Shown here piece after piece: positions 13,800 through 23,162 of a stretch of 64,000 bases of DNA (its first letter is position 1; every line of letters starts with the position of its first letter). The notes beneath the pieces are model-generated. The model ran no database searches and was not told where the DNA came from. It saw only the letters and a program-made list of their open reading frames with translations. The DNA comes from AA29 sp041481445 (GTDB taxonomy: Bacteria > Acidobacteriota > Vicinamibacteria > Fen-336): the NCBI GenBank assembly GCA_041481445.1, contig JBGPBV010000013.1:14735-78734 (forward strand), given 5' to 3'. Both the position numbers and the translations under genes were made by a program.

Positions 13800-16250
13800 T
13801 CAGTCCGCGCGCAGGGCGAGCAACGGATCCACTCGAGCCGCGCGCCACGCGGGCAGGAGGCAGGCGGCGACGGTGACGGCCACGAGCAGCACCATCACCG
13901 CGCCGTACGTCGCCGGGTCCATCGCGCCCACGCCGTAGAGCAGGCTCGCGACCGCGCGGCTGGCCGCGAGCGCGCCGACGAGGCCGAGCACCAGGCCGGC
14001 CGCCGTGCGACGGAGCCCCTCGCCGATCACCATCCCCACGATGTCGGCGAGCCGGGCCCCGAGGGCCAGCCGCACGCCGATCTCGCGCGTGCGCTGGGCG
14101 ACCGTGTACGACACGACGCCGTAGATGCCGATGGCGGCCATGACGAGGGCGAGAACGGCGAAGCCGGCCAGCAGCTCCAGGCTGAACCGCCGCGTGGCGG
14201 TGGCGGTCTCGAGGTAGTAGCCGCTCACGCGGACGTCCGCGGCGGCGACCATCGGGTCCACCGCCTGCAGCTCGTGCCGCACGGCCTCGGCCAGCGCGAG
14301 CGGCGGTCCCGCCGTGCGCACGACGAGGAACTGGTTCAGGGTCAGCCAGACGAGCAGGTCGCGGTGCGTCTGGTGGTAGGGCACGTACACGTGCGGCTGG
14401 GCGTCCGCCTCCAGGCTCGTGTGGCGCACGTCGCCGGCGATCCCCACGATCCGCATCGGACGGAACCCGTCCGGGCTGTCGCGCACGAGCAGGTAGCGGC
14501 CGATCGGATCGCGGTCGGGGAATCCCTGGCGCGCCAGGCCGCGGCTGACGATCACGACGGGCTCGCCGCCTTCGCGGTCGGCGTCGGTGAACGTCCGGCC
14601 GGCCACGATCGGGATGCCGAGCGCCTCGAACAGCGCCGGGGTCGCGATGCGATACTGCGCGGTCGGGAGCTGGTCCTCCGCGACCGGCGGCCGGTCCGCG
14701 ATCTTGTACTCCGCGCTTGCGACCGCGCCGTTGAGCGGGACCTGGTTGACGGCGGCCACCGCCGTCACCCCGGGCAGCGCGGCCACCCGGGCCTCGAGCT
14801 GCCGGTAGAACTGGCTGACCTTCGCGAGCTGGCCGTAGTCCTTGCGGGGCAGGGACAGCCGGACGGTCAGGACACCGGGATCGAAGCCGGGCTCGATACG
14901 CATGACCTCGCGGAAGCTCTTCAGCAGGAGACCGGCGCCGGTGAGCAGCATCATCATGAGGGCGACCTGGGAGGCGACGATCAGGCAGCGCGCGCGGCTG
15001 CGGTCGGGGCCGCCCGAGCCGCCGCGGCCCTCCGACTTGAGGTCCTCGCTTGGATCGACGCGAGCGGCACGCACGGCGGGCACCAGGCCGAAGGCCAGGC
15101 CGGCGGCCACCGCGACCAGGAGAGTGAACGCCAGGACGGGCAGGCTCACGTGGACGTCGCGCGCGCGCGGCAGCGCCTCGGGGCTCAGGGCGACGAGCGC
15201 GGGCACCGTCCAGCGGGCGAGCAGGGCGCCGACCAGAGCCCCCGCCAGGGCCAGGAGCGCGCTCTCCACCAGGAGCTGGCGCACCAGGTCCCCGCGGCGG
15301 GCGCCCAGGGCCTGGCGGATCGCCATGTCGCGGCGCCGCTCGGTGGCGCGTACGAGCATCAGGTTCGCGAGGTTCGCGCAGGCGATGAGCAGGAGCAGCG
15401 CGACCGCGCCCAGCAGCACCCACAGCGCCTGGCTGAAGTTCCGGGTCAGCTCCTCGCGATAGGGCACGGCCATCACGCCGCGCTTGGACTCGTAGCTGTC
15501 CGGGAACTCCTTCTGCAGCCGGTGCTGGATCGCCTCGAGATCGCCCGCCACCTGGGCGCCACCGATGCCGGGCCGGGCGCGTCCGATGGCGCGGACGAAG
15601 TTGGTGGACTTCCGGTTCTGGCGCCAGGGGTCGCGGTCGGGAGCGAGCGGGATCGCGATCTCGGCCAGGCGGATCGGGAACAGGAAATCGCGATCCATCA
15701 CGCCCACGACGGTGAACGACTCGCCGTTGAGCGAGAGGCTGCGCCCGACGATGGCGGGGTCGCCGCCGAAGCGGCGTTGCCAGAGGCCGTGGGACAGGAC
15801 GGCGACCTTCTCGTGGCCCGGCGTGTCGTCGTCGGGGCGGAGCGTGCGCCCCACCGCCGCCCGCGCTCCCAGCGTCTCGAACAGGCCCCCCGACACGCGC
15901 AGGCCGGACAGGCGCTCCGCCGGCCCGTCGCCCGTGAGGTTCGCGCTCCAGTTGGCGAAGCCGGCCAGCGACTCGAGCGTCTTGTTCTGGTCGCGGTAGT
16001 CGCAGAACTCCGGGAGCTGGAACGGGTAGCGGTCGGTCGAGGTGTGGCGCGACCAGATCCAGTAGAGGCGATCCGGGTCCTTGAACGGCAGCGGACGGAG
16101 CAGGACGCCGTGGACCACGCTGAAGATCGCCGTGTTGGCGCCGATGCCGAGGGCCAAGGTCAGGAGCGCGACCAGCGTGAAGCCGGGCGTCCGGGCCAGG
16201 CGGCGCGCCGCGTACCGCACGTCGACGACCAGCGTCTCCAGAAACTTCAT
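13800..16250 (-). CDS. ADOP-type MacB/FtsX permease without ATPase
   Basis: An 816-residue inner membrane protein made of two MacB-type periplasmic domains and two FtsX permease units, the architecture called acidobacterial duplicated orphan permease. The N-terminus VRYAARRLARTPGFTLVALLTLALG (read as blocks RYAARRL and GIGANTAIFSVV) is the classic start, and the YGVVSYTVAQRTREIGVR segment is the second FtsX unit. No ABC ATPase gene adjoins it, as usual for the family; its export substrate is unknown. The gene is flanked by unrelated genes and probably stands alone. It is the best single taxonomic hint toward Acidobacteriota. Confidence 0.9.
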   Translation of the reverse strand: MKFLETLVVDVRYAARRLARTPGFTLVALLTLALGIGANTAIFSVVHGVLLRPLPFKDPDRLYWIWSRHTSTDRYPFQLPEFCDYRDQNKTLESLAGFANWSANLTGDGPAERLSGLRVSGGLFETLGARAAVGRTLRPDDDTPGHEKVAVLSHGLWQRRFGGDPAIVGRSLSLNGESFTVVGVMDRDFLFPIRLAEIAIPLAPDRDPWRQNRKSTNFVRAIGRARPGIGGAQVAGDLEAIQHRLQKEFPDSYESKRGVMAVPYREELTRNFSQALWVLLGAVALLLLIACANLANLMLVRATERRRDMAIRQALGARRGDLVRQLLVESALLALAGALVGALLARWTVPALVALSPEALPRARDVHVSLPVLAFTLLVAVAAGLAFGLVPAVRAARVDPSEDLKSEGRGGSGGPDRSRARCLIVASQVALMMMLLTGAGLLLKSFREVMRIEPGFDPGVLTVRLSLPRKDYGQLAKVSQFYRQLEARVAALPGVTAVAAVNQVPLNGAVASAEYKIADRPPVAEDQLPTAQYRIATPALFEALGIPIVAGRTFTDADREGGEPVVIVSRGLARQGFPDRDPIGRYLLVRDSPDGFRPMRIVGIAGDVRHTSLEADAQPHVYVPYHQTHRDLLVWLTLNQFLVVRTAGPPLALAEAVRHELQAVDPMVAAADVRVSGYYLETATATRRFSLELLAGFAVLALVMAAIGIYGVVSYTVAQRTREIGVRLALGARLADIVGMVIGEGLRRTAAGLVLGLVGALAASRAVASLLYGVGAMDPATYGAVMVLLVAVTVAACLLPAWRAARVDPLLALRAD

Positions 16251-16358
16251 GCCTGGGCTGACGTCGGCCGGAGGCCTGGCGTTCCGTGAGCGTTCGATCA
16301 GCGATCGCGAGCGGAAGGCGGAGCCGACATGTTCAGGAACTTGATCGCCGGAAGCGCC

Positions 16359-18218
16359 TCAGGCCGTCTCGACGTGCCTCATCTCCGCCAGCGTGCGCAC
16401 GGCCCAGGCCAGGGCCACGGGATCGACCGGCTTGGGCAGGTGCATGGCGAAGCCCGCGCTGAGCGCCCGGAGGCGGTCTTCGCTGCCCGCGAACGCGGTC
16501 AAGGCGAGGGCGGGAGTGCGCCCGCCCTGGTCCGCGGGAAGCGCCCGCATCTTCTTGATGAAGGTGTAGCCGTCCTCTCCCGGCATCCCGACGTCCGCGA
16601 CCACGACGTCCGGCGGCTCGTGCCGCACCATGGCCAGGGCGTCGCCCGCCGACGCGGCCAGGGCGACGGTGGCCCCGCAACGGGTCAGGACTTCCTGCAC
16701 GAGCGCGCGCGCGTCCGGCTCGTCGTCCACCGCGATCACGTGGACGCCGTCGAGGGAGGGCGGCCGGTCGAAGGCGAGGTCGGGGTGCGCGGACGGGGGC
16801 TCGCGCGCCCACGGGGTGGCGGCGGCGGCCGCGAGCGCGCGCAGGGGAAGGCGCACCGTGAAGACGGCCCCCGAGGTGCCCTGCCGGTTGGCGACCGCGA
16901 CCGTCCCCCCGTGGAGCTCCACGAGGTGCCTCACGATGGCCAGGCCGAGGCCGAGCCCGCCGTGCGCGCGCGAGGTCGAGGAATCGCCCTGCCAGAACCT
17001 CTCGAACACGCGCGGGAGCACGTCCTCCGGGATGCCGGGGCCGGTGTCGGCGACGACGATCTCGGTGTGCGAGCCGGCCCGTTCGAGCCGCACCTGCAGG
17101 CGGCCTCCGCGAGGGGTGAACTTCACCGCGTTGGACAGGAGGTTCCAGACCACCTGCTGGAGACGGTCCGGGTCTCCGGAGACGAGGCCGGCGGTGGGAT
17201 CCAGGACGACGTCGAGGTGAATGCCCTTGGCCTGGGCCGCCGCCGACATGGTCTCGATGGCCTTCTCCACCACGGGGACGAGCTCGATCGAGCTCACCTT
17301 GAGGGCGAGCTTGCCGGTGATGATCCGCGAGACGTCGAGGAGGTCGGAGACGAGCTGGTTCTGGGCGAGCGCGTTGCGGTAGATCGTGGCCGCGCCCTTG
17401 CGCGTGGTGGCCTCGTCCCCGCCCGCGGTCAGGAGGATGTGCGCCCACCCCACGATCGCGTTGAGCGGAGTCCGCAGCTCGTGGGAGAGCGTGGCCAGGA
17501 AGTCGTCCTTCATGCGGTTGGCCTGCTCCGCCCTCTGCGCGCTCTCGACCTGGGCCTGGTACGAAGCCGCGTAGGCGGAGTCCACCGAGCGGAGGAGGAC
17601 GCGCAGGCCGAAGCCGGCGGCGCCGCTCAGGAGGAGGGCGACCAGGGTTCCGGAGACGAACAGGGCGCGGGCGGTGGTCTCGGCGCGTTCCCGCCTCTGC
17701 TCCAGGCGCCGCCCCTCCTCGGAGTGGATCGTCCGCATCGCCTGCCGCATGGCGTCCATGTCCGCCTTGCGGAGGACCATCTCCTCGCGGGCGGCCGGCG
17801 GGAGCACGGGGGCGAGGGGGGGCGGGCTGGCGATGGCCGCCTCCGCGCTCCGCCTCCACGCCTGGTAGCGCTTCCGGAGCTCGCGGACGCAGGTGAGCTC
17901 GGACGGATCGTCCGAGAGCTGCCGGTCGAGGTCGTCCAGGGCCTGCGGCAGCTCGGCGCCGGCGGAGGCGTACGGCTCGAGGAAGGCGCGATCGCGGGCC
18001 AGGAGATATGCGCGCAGGCCGGTCTCTCCGTCGACCAGGAGCTTGTTCGTCCGCCAGGTGTTGGCGATGACGTCGTAGCTGTGGACGACGTCGCGGTTGT
18101 AGGCGGACAGGAGCCGCACTTCCCAGGCGAGGAGGGCCCAGAGCAGCGCGATCACCGCGGTGGGGATGAGGGCAGCCACGAGGATCGTGCGTCGCAGGCT
18201 GGGAAGGCGCAGGTCCAT
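16359..18218 (-). CDS. Hybrid sensor histidine kinase with CHASE3 domain and C-terminal receiver
   Basis: A 619-residue membrane kinase. TM1 is near residues 12-32, a CHASE3-like periplasmic helical domain spans about 35-180 (GLRAYLLARDRAFLEPY), and TM2 is near 195-215. The HisKA box is FLATLSHELRTPLNAIVGW with the phosphoacceptor histidine; the HATPase has NLLSNAVKFTPRGG, DTGPGIP and GLGLGLAIVRHLVE. A C-terminal receiver has DDEPDA and the aspartate in VVVADVGMPGEDGY. It lacks a paired regulator next door, so the output goes elsewhere. ATG 18218 follows AAGGAG closely. The serine hydrolase diverges 80 bp away. Confidence 0.93.
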   Translation of the reverse strand: MDLRLPSLRRTILVAALIPTAVIALLWALLAWEVRLLSAYNRDVVHSYDVIANTWRTNKLLVDGETGLRAYLLARDRAFLEPYASAGAELPQALDDLDRQLSDDPSELTCVRELRKRYQAWRRSAEAAIASPPPLAPVLPPAAREEMVLRKADMDAMRQAMRTIHSEEGRRLEQRRERAETTARALFVSGTLVALLLSGAAGFGLRVLLRSVDSAYAASYQAQVESAQRAEQANRMKDDFLATLSHELRTPLNAIVGWAHILLTAGGDEATTRKGAATIYRNALAQNQLVSDLLDVSRIITGKLALKVSSIELVPVVEKAIETMSAAAQAKGIHLDVVLDPTAGLVSGDPDRLQQVVWNLLSNAVKFTPRGGRLQVRLERAGSHTEIVVADTGPGIPEDVLPRVFERFWQGDSSTSRAHGGLGLGLAIVRHLVELHGGTVAVANRQGTSGAVFTVRLPLRALAAAAATPWAREPPSAHPDLAFDRPPSLDGVHVIAVDDEPDARALVQEVLTRCGATVALAASAGDALAMVRHEPPDVVVADVGMPGEDGYTFIKKMRALPADQGGRTPALALTAFAGSEDRLRALSAGFAMHLPKPVDPVALAWAVRTLAEMRHVETA

Positions 18219-18285
18219 GGGCTCCTTGGTAGTGTCCCACGATGCGCGGCCCTCCGGCGGCGCGCGCGCACGAGAGCGACACCGG

Positions 18286-18291
18286 TATCCT
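18286..18291 (+). promoter_or_regulatory. -10-like TATCCT 7 nt before the serine hydrolase start
   Basis: TATCCT lies 7 nt upstream of ATG 18299. Transcription would begin at or next to the start codon, giving a leaderless mRNA. No clear -35 is seen. It is one of several genes with this spacing in the window. Confidence 0.4.
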
Positions 18292-18298
18292 AGGGGCC

Positions 18299-19978
18299 AT
18301 GCAGATCCTGCGGCCGCTTTCCCTGGCGGTGGCCGTCCTCCTGCAGGCGGGGCCGCCGTCCGTGCTCGCCCAGCCCGCGGTGGCCGATCCCGCCTCCGCC
18401 GTGGACGCGATCTTCGCGAGCTTTTCCGCGGAGACACCCGGCTGCGCGGTCGGCGTGAGCAAGGACGGCCGGGAGGTCCTGGCCCGCGCCTACGGCTCGG
18501 CCGACCTCGAGCACGGCGTGCCCAACACGCCGGAGACGGTCTTCGAGGCGGGCTCGGTCTCCAAGCAGTTCACCGCCACCGCCATCCTCCTGCTCGCCCA
18601 GCAAGGCAAGCTCAAGCTCGACGACGAGGTCCGCGAGTACCTGCCCGAGCTGCCCGACTACGGCACCCCCATCACCCTGCGCCACCTGCTCCACCACACG
18701 AGCGGCCTGCGCGACTGGGGGACGATGACGATCGCCATGGGCTGGCCCCGGGGCTCCCGTGTCTACACCCACGCCCACGTGCTCGACATCATGTCGCGGC
18801 AGAAGGCCCTCAACTTCCCGCCCGGCAGCGAGTACCTGTACAACACGGGGGGCTACAACCTGCTCGCCATCGTGGTCGAGCGGGTGAGCGGCAAGAGCTT
18901 CGCCGGCTACACGCGCGACGTGGTCTTCGCGCCCCTGGGGATGACCCACACCGGGTGGCGCGACGACTACACCCGCATCGTCAAGGGCCGCGCCCAGGCC
19001 TACGACAAGAAGAGCGACGGCTATCACCTCGACATGCCCTTCGAGAACGTCCACGGCAACGGCGGCCTGCTGACCACGGTGGGCGACCTCCTGCGCTGGA
19101 ACCGGAACTTCACGAGCGAGCGCGTGGGCGGACGCGCGCTGGTGACCGAGCTCCAGCGCCGGGGCCGGCTGAGCGACGGGCTGGAGATCTCCTACGCGCG
19201 CGGCCTGGTCGTGTCCCGCTATCGCGGCGTGCCCGAGGTCAGCCACTCGGGGGTGACCGCCGGCTACCGCGCCTTCCTGACCCGGTATCCCGATCAGGCG
19301 GTCTCGATCGCGGTGCTGTGCAACGCGGGTGACGCCGACGCGATCGGCCTCGGCCGCAAGGTGGCCGACGCCTACCTGGGCGACGCGCTGGCCGCGCCGG
19401 TGGTCGCCTCTCCGGTGCCGGTGGACGCGGCCACCCTGGGCGGCTGGGTGGGGCTGTACCGGAACGTCCGTACGGGGGAGCCGCTCTCGGTGGCCCTGGA
19501 GGGCGCTGCCCTGCGCGCCGGGAGTCGGGGGCCGCTCGTCCCGCAGTCGGCGTCGCTCTTCACGCTCGGCGACGGGCCCGCCCGCCTGCAGTTCAAGGGC
19601 GAGGGCGTGGGGCGCTCGTTCGACCTCATCGGGGCGGACGGCGAGAAGGTGCACTACGCGGTGGCCGCCCCCGTCCAGCCGACGGCGGCGGAGCTCGCGA
19701 AGTACGAGGGCACCTACGTGAGCGACGAGGCCGAGGTCACTTACACCATCCGGGTCGAGAACGGCGCCTTGTTCGCGTGTCGGCGCCCGGACGCGCGCTT
19801 CGCCCTGACCCCCGCCTATCACGATGCGTTCACGAGCGCCGATCTCCCCCTCGTCCTCTTCCGGCGGGACCAGAGGGGCCAGCTCGTCGGTCTCAGCCTC
19901 GGCCTGGGACGCGTCCGTGACCTGCGCTTCCGGCGCCTGACCGCGGCGGAGGCGGAGGCGCCGGCGGCCGGACGCTAG
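18299..19978 (+). CDS. Secreted class C beta-lactamase-family serine hydrolase
   Basis: A 559-residue protein with a signal peptide (LSLAVAVLLQAGPPSVLAQ) and a beta-lactamase/penicillin-binding domain (about 35-370). The catalytic motif is S-x-x-K in GSVSKQFTA, followed by HLLHHTSGL and the Tyr-x-Asn equivalent in YNTGGYNLL. A C-terminal beta-rich region of about 150 residues resembles the lipocalin-like tail of esterase/DD-peptidase relatives. Likely activities are D-amino acid peptidase or esterase; antibiotic hydrolysis is not implied. Its TAG overlaps the stop of the convergent dapB in a shared CTAG. Confidence 0.85.
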   Translation: MQILRPLSLAVAVLLQAGPPSVLAQPAVADPASAVDAIFASFSAETPGCAVGVSKDGREVLARAYGSADLEHGVPNTPETVFEAGSVSKQFTATAILLLAQQGKLKLDDEVREYLPELPDYGTPITLRHLLHHTSGLRDWGTMTIAMGWPRGSRVYTHAHVLDIMSRQKALNFPPGSEYLYNTGGYNLLAIVVERVSGKSFAGYTRDVVFAPLGMTHTGWRDDYTRIVKGRAQAYDKKSDGYHLDMPFENVHGNGGLLTTVGDLLRWNRNFTSERVGGRALVTELQRRGRLSDGLEISYARGLVVSRYRGVPEVSHSGVTAGYRAFLTRYPDQAVSIAVLCNAGDADAIGLGRKVADAYLGDALAAPVVASPVPVDAATLGGWVGLYRNVRTGEPLSVALEGAALRAGSRGPLVPQSASLFTLGDGPARLQFKGEGVGRSFDLIGADGEKVHYAVAAPVQPTAAELAKYEGTYVSDEAEVTYTIRVENGALFACRRPDARFALTPAYHDAFTSADLPLVLFRRDQRGQLVGLSLGLGRVRDLRFRRLTAAEAEAPAAGR

Positions 19979-20709
19979 CCGGACCCTCCGCGCGCCGGGG
20001 TGCGGATCAGGTCGTCGACCACCTCCTCGAAGGTGTGGAGGCCGCTCCGCTCCGCGATCCACTCCGCGGCCAGCACCGCGCCCAGCGCGAACCCCTGCCG
20101 CGTCCGCGCCCGGTGCTCGAGGAGGATCTCGTCTCCGCCGGAGTCGAACCCGACGGTGTGCTCGCCCACGATCCCGCCGGCGCGGACGGCGGAGACGTGG
20201 AAGCGGTCGGCGGGGAGGGCGCCTTCGAGCGAGGTCGCCGCCTTGAGGCGCGCCCCCGGAGCGGACTCGAGGATGCGGGCCAGGGCGCGGGCGGTGCCGG
20301 ACGGCGCGTCCTTCTTCTGGCGGTGGTGCTTCTCGAGGACGTAGGGATCGTATTCGGGGAAGTGCGCGACGATCCGCGCGGCCTCGCGGACGACCTTGTA
20401 GAAGAGGTTCACGCCCAGCGAGAAGTTCGCGGCGTACACGACCCCGCCCTTGGCCTCCTGGACCAGGCGCTGCACGTCGCCGAGGTGGCCGTCCCAGCCC
20501 GTGGTGCCGATCACGTACCGCGCGCGGGCTTTCAGCGCGGAACGCGTGTTGGCCAGGACCGCGTCCGGTTGCGTGAAGTCGATCCCCACCGGGCAGTCGG
20601 CGGGGAACTGCTTGCCCTGGAGCGTGATCACCGGCTCGTGGTGCCGGTCGCGCAGGACGGCCGCCACCTCGCGGCCCATCTTCCCGTAGCCGACCACGGC
20701 CACCCTCAC
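19975..20709 (-). CDS. dapB: DapB, 4-hydroxy-tetrahydrodipicolinate reductase
   Basis: A 244-residue enzyme of the lysine/diaminopimelate pathway that reduces the cyclic product of DapA using NAD(P)H. It has the Rossmann start RVAVVGYGKMGREV, the FTQPDAV segment, GTTGWDGH, the catalytic block EKHHRQKKDAPSGTA and AGGIVGEHTVGF. It is the last gene of asd-lysC-dapB and its ATG overlaps the lysC stop by 4 nt. dapA is not in the cluster and must be elsewhere. Confidence 0.94.
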   Translation of the reverse strand: MRVAVVGYGKMGREVAAVLRDRHHEPVITLQGKQFPADCPVGIDFTQPDAVLANTRSALKARARYVIGTTGWDGHLGDVQRLVQEAKGGVVYAANFSLGVNLFYKVVREAARIVAHFPEYDPYVLEKHHRQKKDAPSGTARALARILESAPGARLKAATSLEGALPADRFHVSAVRAGGIVGEHTVGFDSGGDEILLEHRARTRQGFALGAVLAAEWIAERSGLHTFEEVVDDLIRTPARGGSG

Positions 20710-22067
20710 GGCTGGCCCTCGAAGAACTCGCGGTGCAGGAGCCGGACCGCGCGCTCGGCGTCCGCCTCCGCCACCACGAACGAGAAGTTCACGTCGGAGG
20801 CGCCGAACGAGATCATGACCACGTTCACCTCGCGCAGGGTCTGGAACACGCGCGCGGCCAGGCCGGGATGCCGGCTGAAGCCGCGGCCGATCACGCTCAC
20901 GATGGCCATGGACGAGAGCACCTCGACCTCGCCCAGCGTCCCGAGCTCCTCCTCCACGGCGGGGACGGCCTGGGGGTCGTCGACGGTGAGCGAGATCGAG
21001 ACCTCGGAGGTGGCGATCAGGTCCACCGGCGTGCGGTGCCGGGCGAAGACCTCGAACACGCGGGCCACGAACCCGTACGCCATCAGCATGCGCGGCTGCG
21101 CGATCAGGATGACGGCGATCCCCTTCTTGAAGGCGATGGCGCGCGGCTCGCCCTTCTCCGCCCCCTCCAGGCGGCCGGCGATGAGCGTGCCCGGCGCGGA
21201 CGGGTTGAGCGAGTTCAGGACCCGCACGGGGATCCCGCGCTCCACCGCCGGCTTGATCGTGGCCGGATGCAGGACCTTGGCCCCGAAGTAGGCCAGCTCG
21301 GCCGCCTCGTCGAAGCTGACCTCCGGGACCACGCGCGCGGCCGGCACCACCCGCGGGTCCACCGTCATCATCCCGTCCACGTCCGTCCAGATCTGGATCT
21401 CCTCCGCGTCCAGGGCCGCCCCGATCACCGCCGCCGACCAGTCGCTGCCGCCGCGGCCGAGGGTGGTGGCCACGCCCTTGCGCGTGCTGCCGATGAAGCC
21501 GGGCAGCACGGGGACGATGCGGTCGTCGAGCAGGGGCTTGACCGCGCGCGCGGCCGCGGCGCGGGTCTCGTCCATGAGGGGGGCGGCGCGGCCGAAGGTC
21601 TCGTCGGTGACGATCACGCCGCGCGCGTCCACGCCCTGCGCGCGCAGGCCTTCCGCCTCCAGAGAGGCGGCCACGATCTCGTAGGAGAGGCGCTCGCCGA
21701 TGCCGGAGATGGCGTCCAGGGTGCGGGCGGTGAGCTCGGCCAGGTGGTAGACGCCGGTGTAGAGGGCGCGCAGCTCTCCGATGGCGGCGTCGAGATGGGC
21801 GAACAGGCGGTCCTGCACGGGACCCCTGGCCACCAGGTCCCGGATGGCGCGGTGATGGCGGTCGAGGACCTCGAAGACGACGCCCTCGTAGTCGGAGTCG
21901 CGCTCGAGCGCGAGGTGGGCGCCGCTCACGAGCAGGTCGGTGACCTTGGAGAAGGCGGAGACCACCACCACCGGGCGCCGGTCCAGCCGCTCGCGCACGC
22001 GCTCGGCGAGGGCGCGGATGCGCTCGGGGGACCCGACGGAGGTCCCCCCGAACTTCATGACGATCAC
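20706..22067 (-). CDS. lysC: Aspartate kinase
   Basis: A 453-residue enzyme that phosphorylates aspartate, the first step to lysine, threonine, methionine and diaminopimelate. It begins with the family signature VIVMKFGGTSVGS and has GRGGSDWSAAVIGAAL and WTDVDGMMTVDPR in the catalytic domain. Two ACT domains from about residue 300 (VNVVMISFGASDVNFSFVV) should bind lysine or threonine for feedback inhibition. Start GTG 22067 overlaps the asd stop in GTGA; ATG 22058 is three codons later. Coupled to asd and dapB, and, through the separate thrC, to threonine synthesis. Confidence 0.95.
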   Translation of the reverse strand: MIVMKFGGTSVGSPERIRALAERVRERLDRRPVVVVSAFSKVTDLLVSGAHLALERDSDYEGVVFEVLDRHHRAIRDLVARGPVQDRLFAHLDAAIGELRALYTGVYHLAELTARTLDAISGIGERLSYEIVAASLEAEGLRAQGVDARGVIVTDETFGRAAPLMDETRAAAARAVKPLLDDRIVPVLPGFIGSTRKGVATTLGRGGSDWSAAVIGAALDAEEIQIWTDVDGMMTVDPRVVPAARVVPEVSFDEAAELAYFGAKVLHPATIKPAVERGIPVRVLNSLNPSAPGTLIAGRLEGAEKGEPRAIAFKKGIAVILIAQPRMLMAYGFVARVFEVFARHRTPVDLIATSEVSISLTVDDPQAVPAVEEELGTLGEVEVLSSMAIVSVIGRGFSRHPGLAARVFQTLREVNVVMISFGASDVNFSFVVAEADAERAVRLLHREFFEGQP

Positions 22068-23113
22068 GGCAGCAGGTCCCGGGCCTTGAGCAGCTCCGCG
22101 TTGAGGATGGCCACCCCCGCCGCCCCGCGGATCGTGTTGTGGACGAGGACCTCCATGCGGACGTCGAAGACCTTGTCCGCGCGCACCCGGCCCACCGTCA
22201 CCGCCATGCCCCCCTCGCGGTCGCGGTCGAGGCGGGGCTGCGGCCGGTCCACCTGGGGAAGGACGTGGATGGGACGCCGGGGGGCGGTGGGGAGCTTGCG
22301 CTCCTGCGGCTCGCCGCGGAAGGAGGCCAGGGCCTCCACGACCTTGTCCGGAGTGGCCTTGAGCTCGAGGCGGGCGAGGACGGCCATCGTGTGGCCGTCC
22401 GTCACCGCCACGCGGTGCACGGAGGCGGAGATCGCGATCGGCGCCGGCTCGAACCTGCCCGCGGTGAAGCGGCCGAGGATGCGCAGCGGCTCCGTCTCGA
22501 TCTTCTCCTCCTCGCCGCCCCCGATGTAGGGGATGACGTTGTCCGCGATGTCCATCGAGGCCACGCCGGGATAGCCGGCCCCGGAGAGGGCCTGCAGCGT
22601 GACCACCGCCACCTCCTGCAGGCCGAAGCTCCGCTGCAGGGGGGCCAGGGCCATGGCCAGGCCGACCACGCTGCAGTTGGGGTTGGTCACGATGTACCCG
22701 CCGCCGGTGCGCTTGCGCTGCACGGCCAGGGCCTCGAGGTGCTCGGCGTTGACCTCCGGGATCAGGAGGGGCACGTCGGGGTCCATGCGGTGGTTGCGCG
22801 AGTTCGACACCACGGCGTGGCCGCGGGAGGCGAGGACGGTCTCGATCTCGCCCGCCACCGACGAGTCCAGGCCCGAGAACAGGATCTTCGACTCGAACCG
22901 CTCGTCGCAGCCCTTGACCACGCGTGCGGCCGCCGACTCGGGCAGGGTGGTGGTCTGGCGCCACGTGCACGCCTCCGCGTAGGGCTTGCCCGCCGAGCGG
23001 TCCGAGGCCGCCAGCTCCGCCACCTCGAACCACGGGTGGTCGGCCAGGAGCTGTACGAAACGCTGTCCCACGGCGCCCGTCGCGCCGAGCACGCCGACAC
23101 CGATCTTCGCCAT
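22064..23113 (-). CDS. asd: Aspartate-semialdehyde dehydrogenase (archaeal/fungal-type)
   Basis: A 349-residue NADP-dependent enzyme that reduces aspartyl phosphate to the semialdehyde. It has the Rossmann start GVLGATGAVGQRFV, the catalytic cysteine C147 in TNPNCSVVGL, LQALSGAGYPG and the late SVHRVAVTDGHT histidine region. The sequence style is that of the archaeal/yeast branch rather than the E. coli type. First gene of asd-lysC-dapB. TAGAAT lies 6 nt upstream of the ATG and no ribosome-binding site is visible, which fits a leaderless mRNA. Confidence 0.94.
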   Translation of the reverse strand: MAKIGVGVLGATGAVGQRFVQLLADHPWFEVAELAASDRSAGKPYAEACTWRQTTTLPESAAARVVKGCDERFESKILFSGLDSSVAGEIETVLASRGHAVVSNSRNHRMDPDVPLLIPEVNAEHLEALAVQRKRTGGGYIVTNPNCSVVGLAMALAPLQRSFGLQEVAVVTLQALSGAGYPGVASMDIADNVIPYIGGGEEEKIETEPLRILGRFTAGRFEPAPIAISASVHRVAVTDGHTMAVLARLELKATPDKVVEALASFRGEPQERKLPTAPRRPIHVLPQVDRPQPRLDRDREGGMAVTVGRVRADKVFDVRMEVLVHNTIRGAAGVAILNAELLKARDLLP

Positions 23114-23119
23114 GACGTC

Positions 23120-23144
23120 ATTCTAGCCGGTCGGGCGGTAGAAT
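23120..23144. promoter_or_regulatory. Divergent -10 hexamers between asd and dgt
   Basis: TAGAAT occurs once on each strand: 23125-23120 reading toward asd, 6 nt before its ATG, and 23139-23144 reading toward dgt, 18 nt before its ATG. The asd copy predicts a leaderless message; the dgt copy leaves room for GGAGGCGAGG. Both share a 50-bp divergent intergenic region. No good -35 elements are seen. Confidence 0.5.
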
Positions 23145-23162
23145 CGCCGGCGGAGGCGAGGC

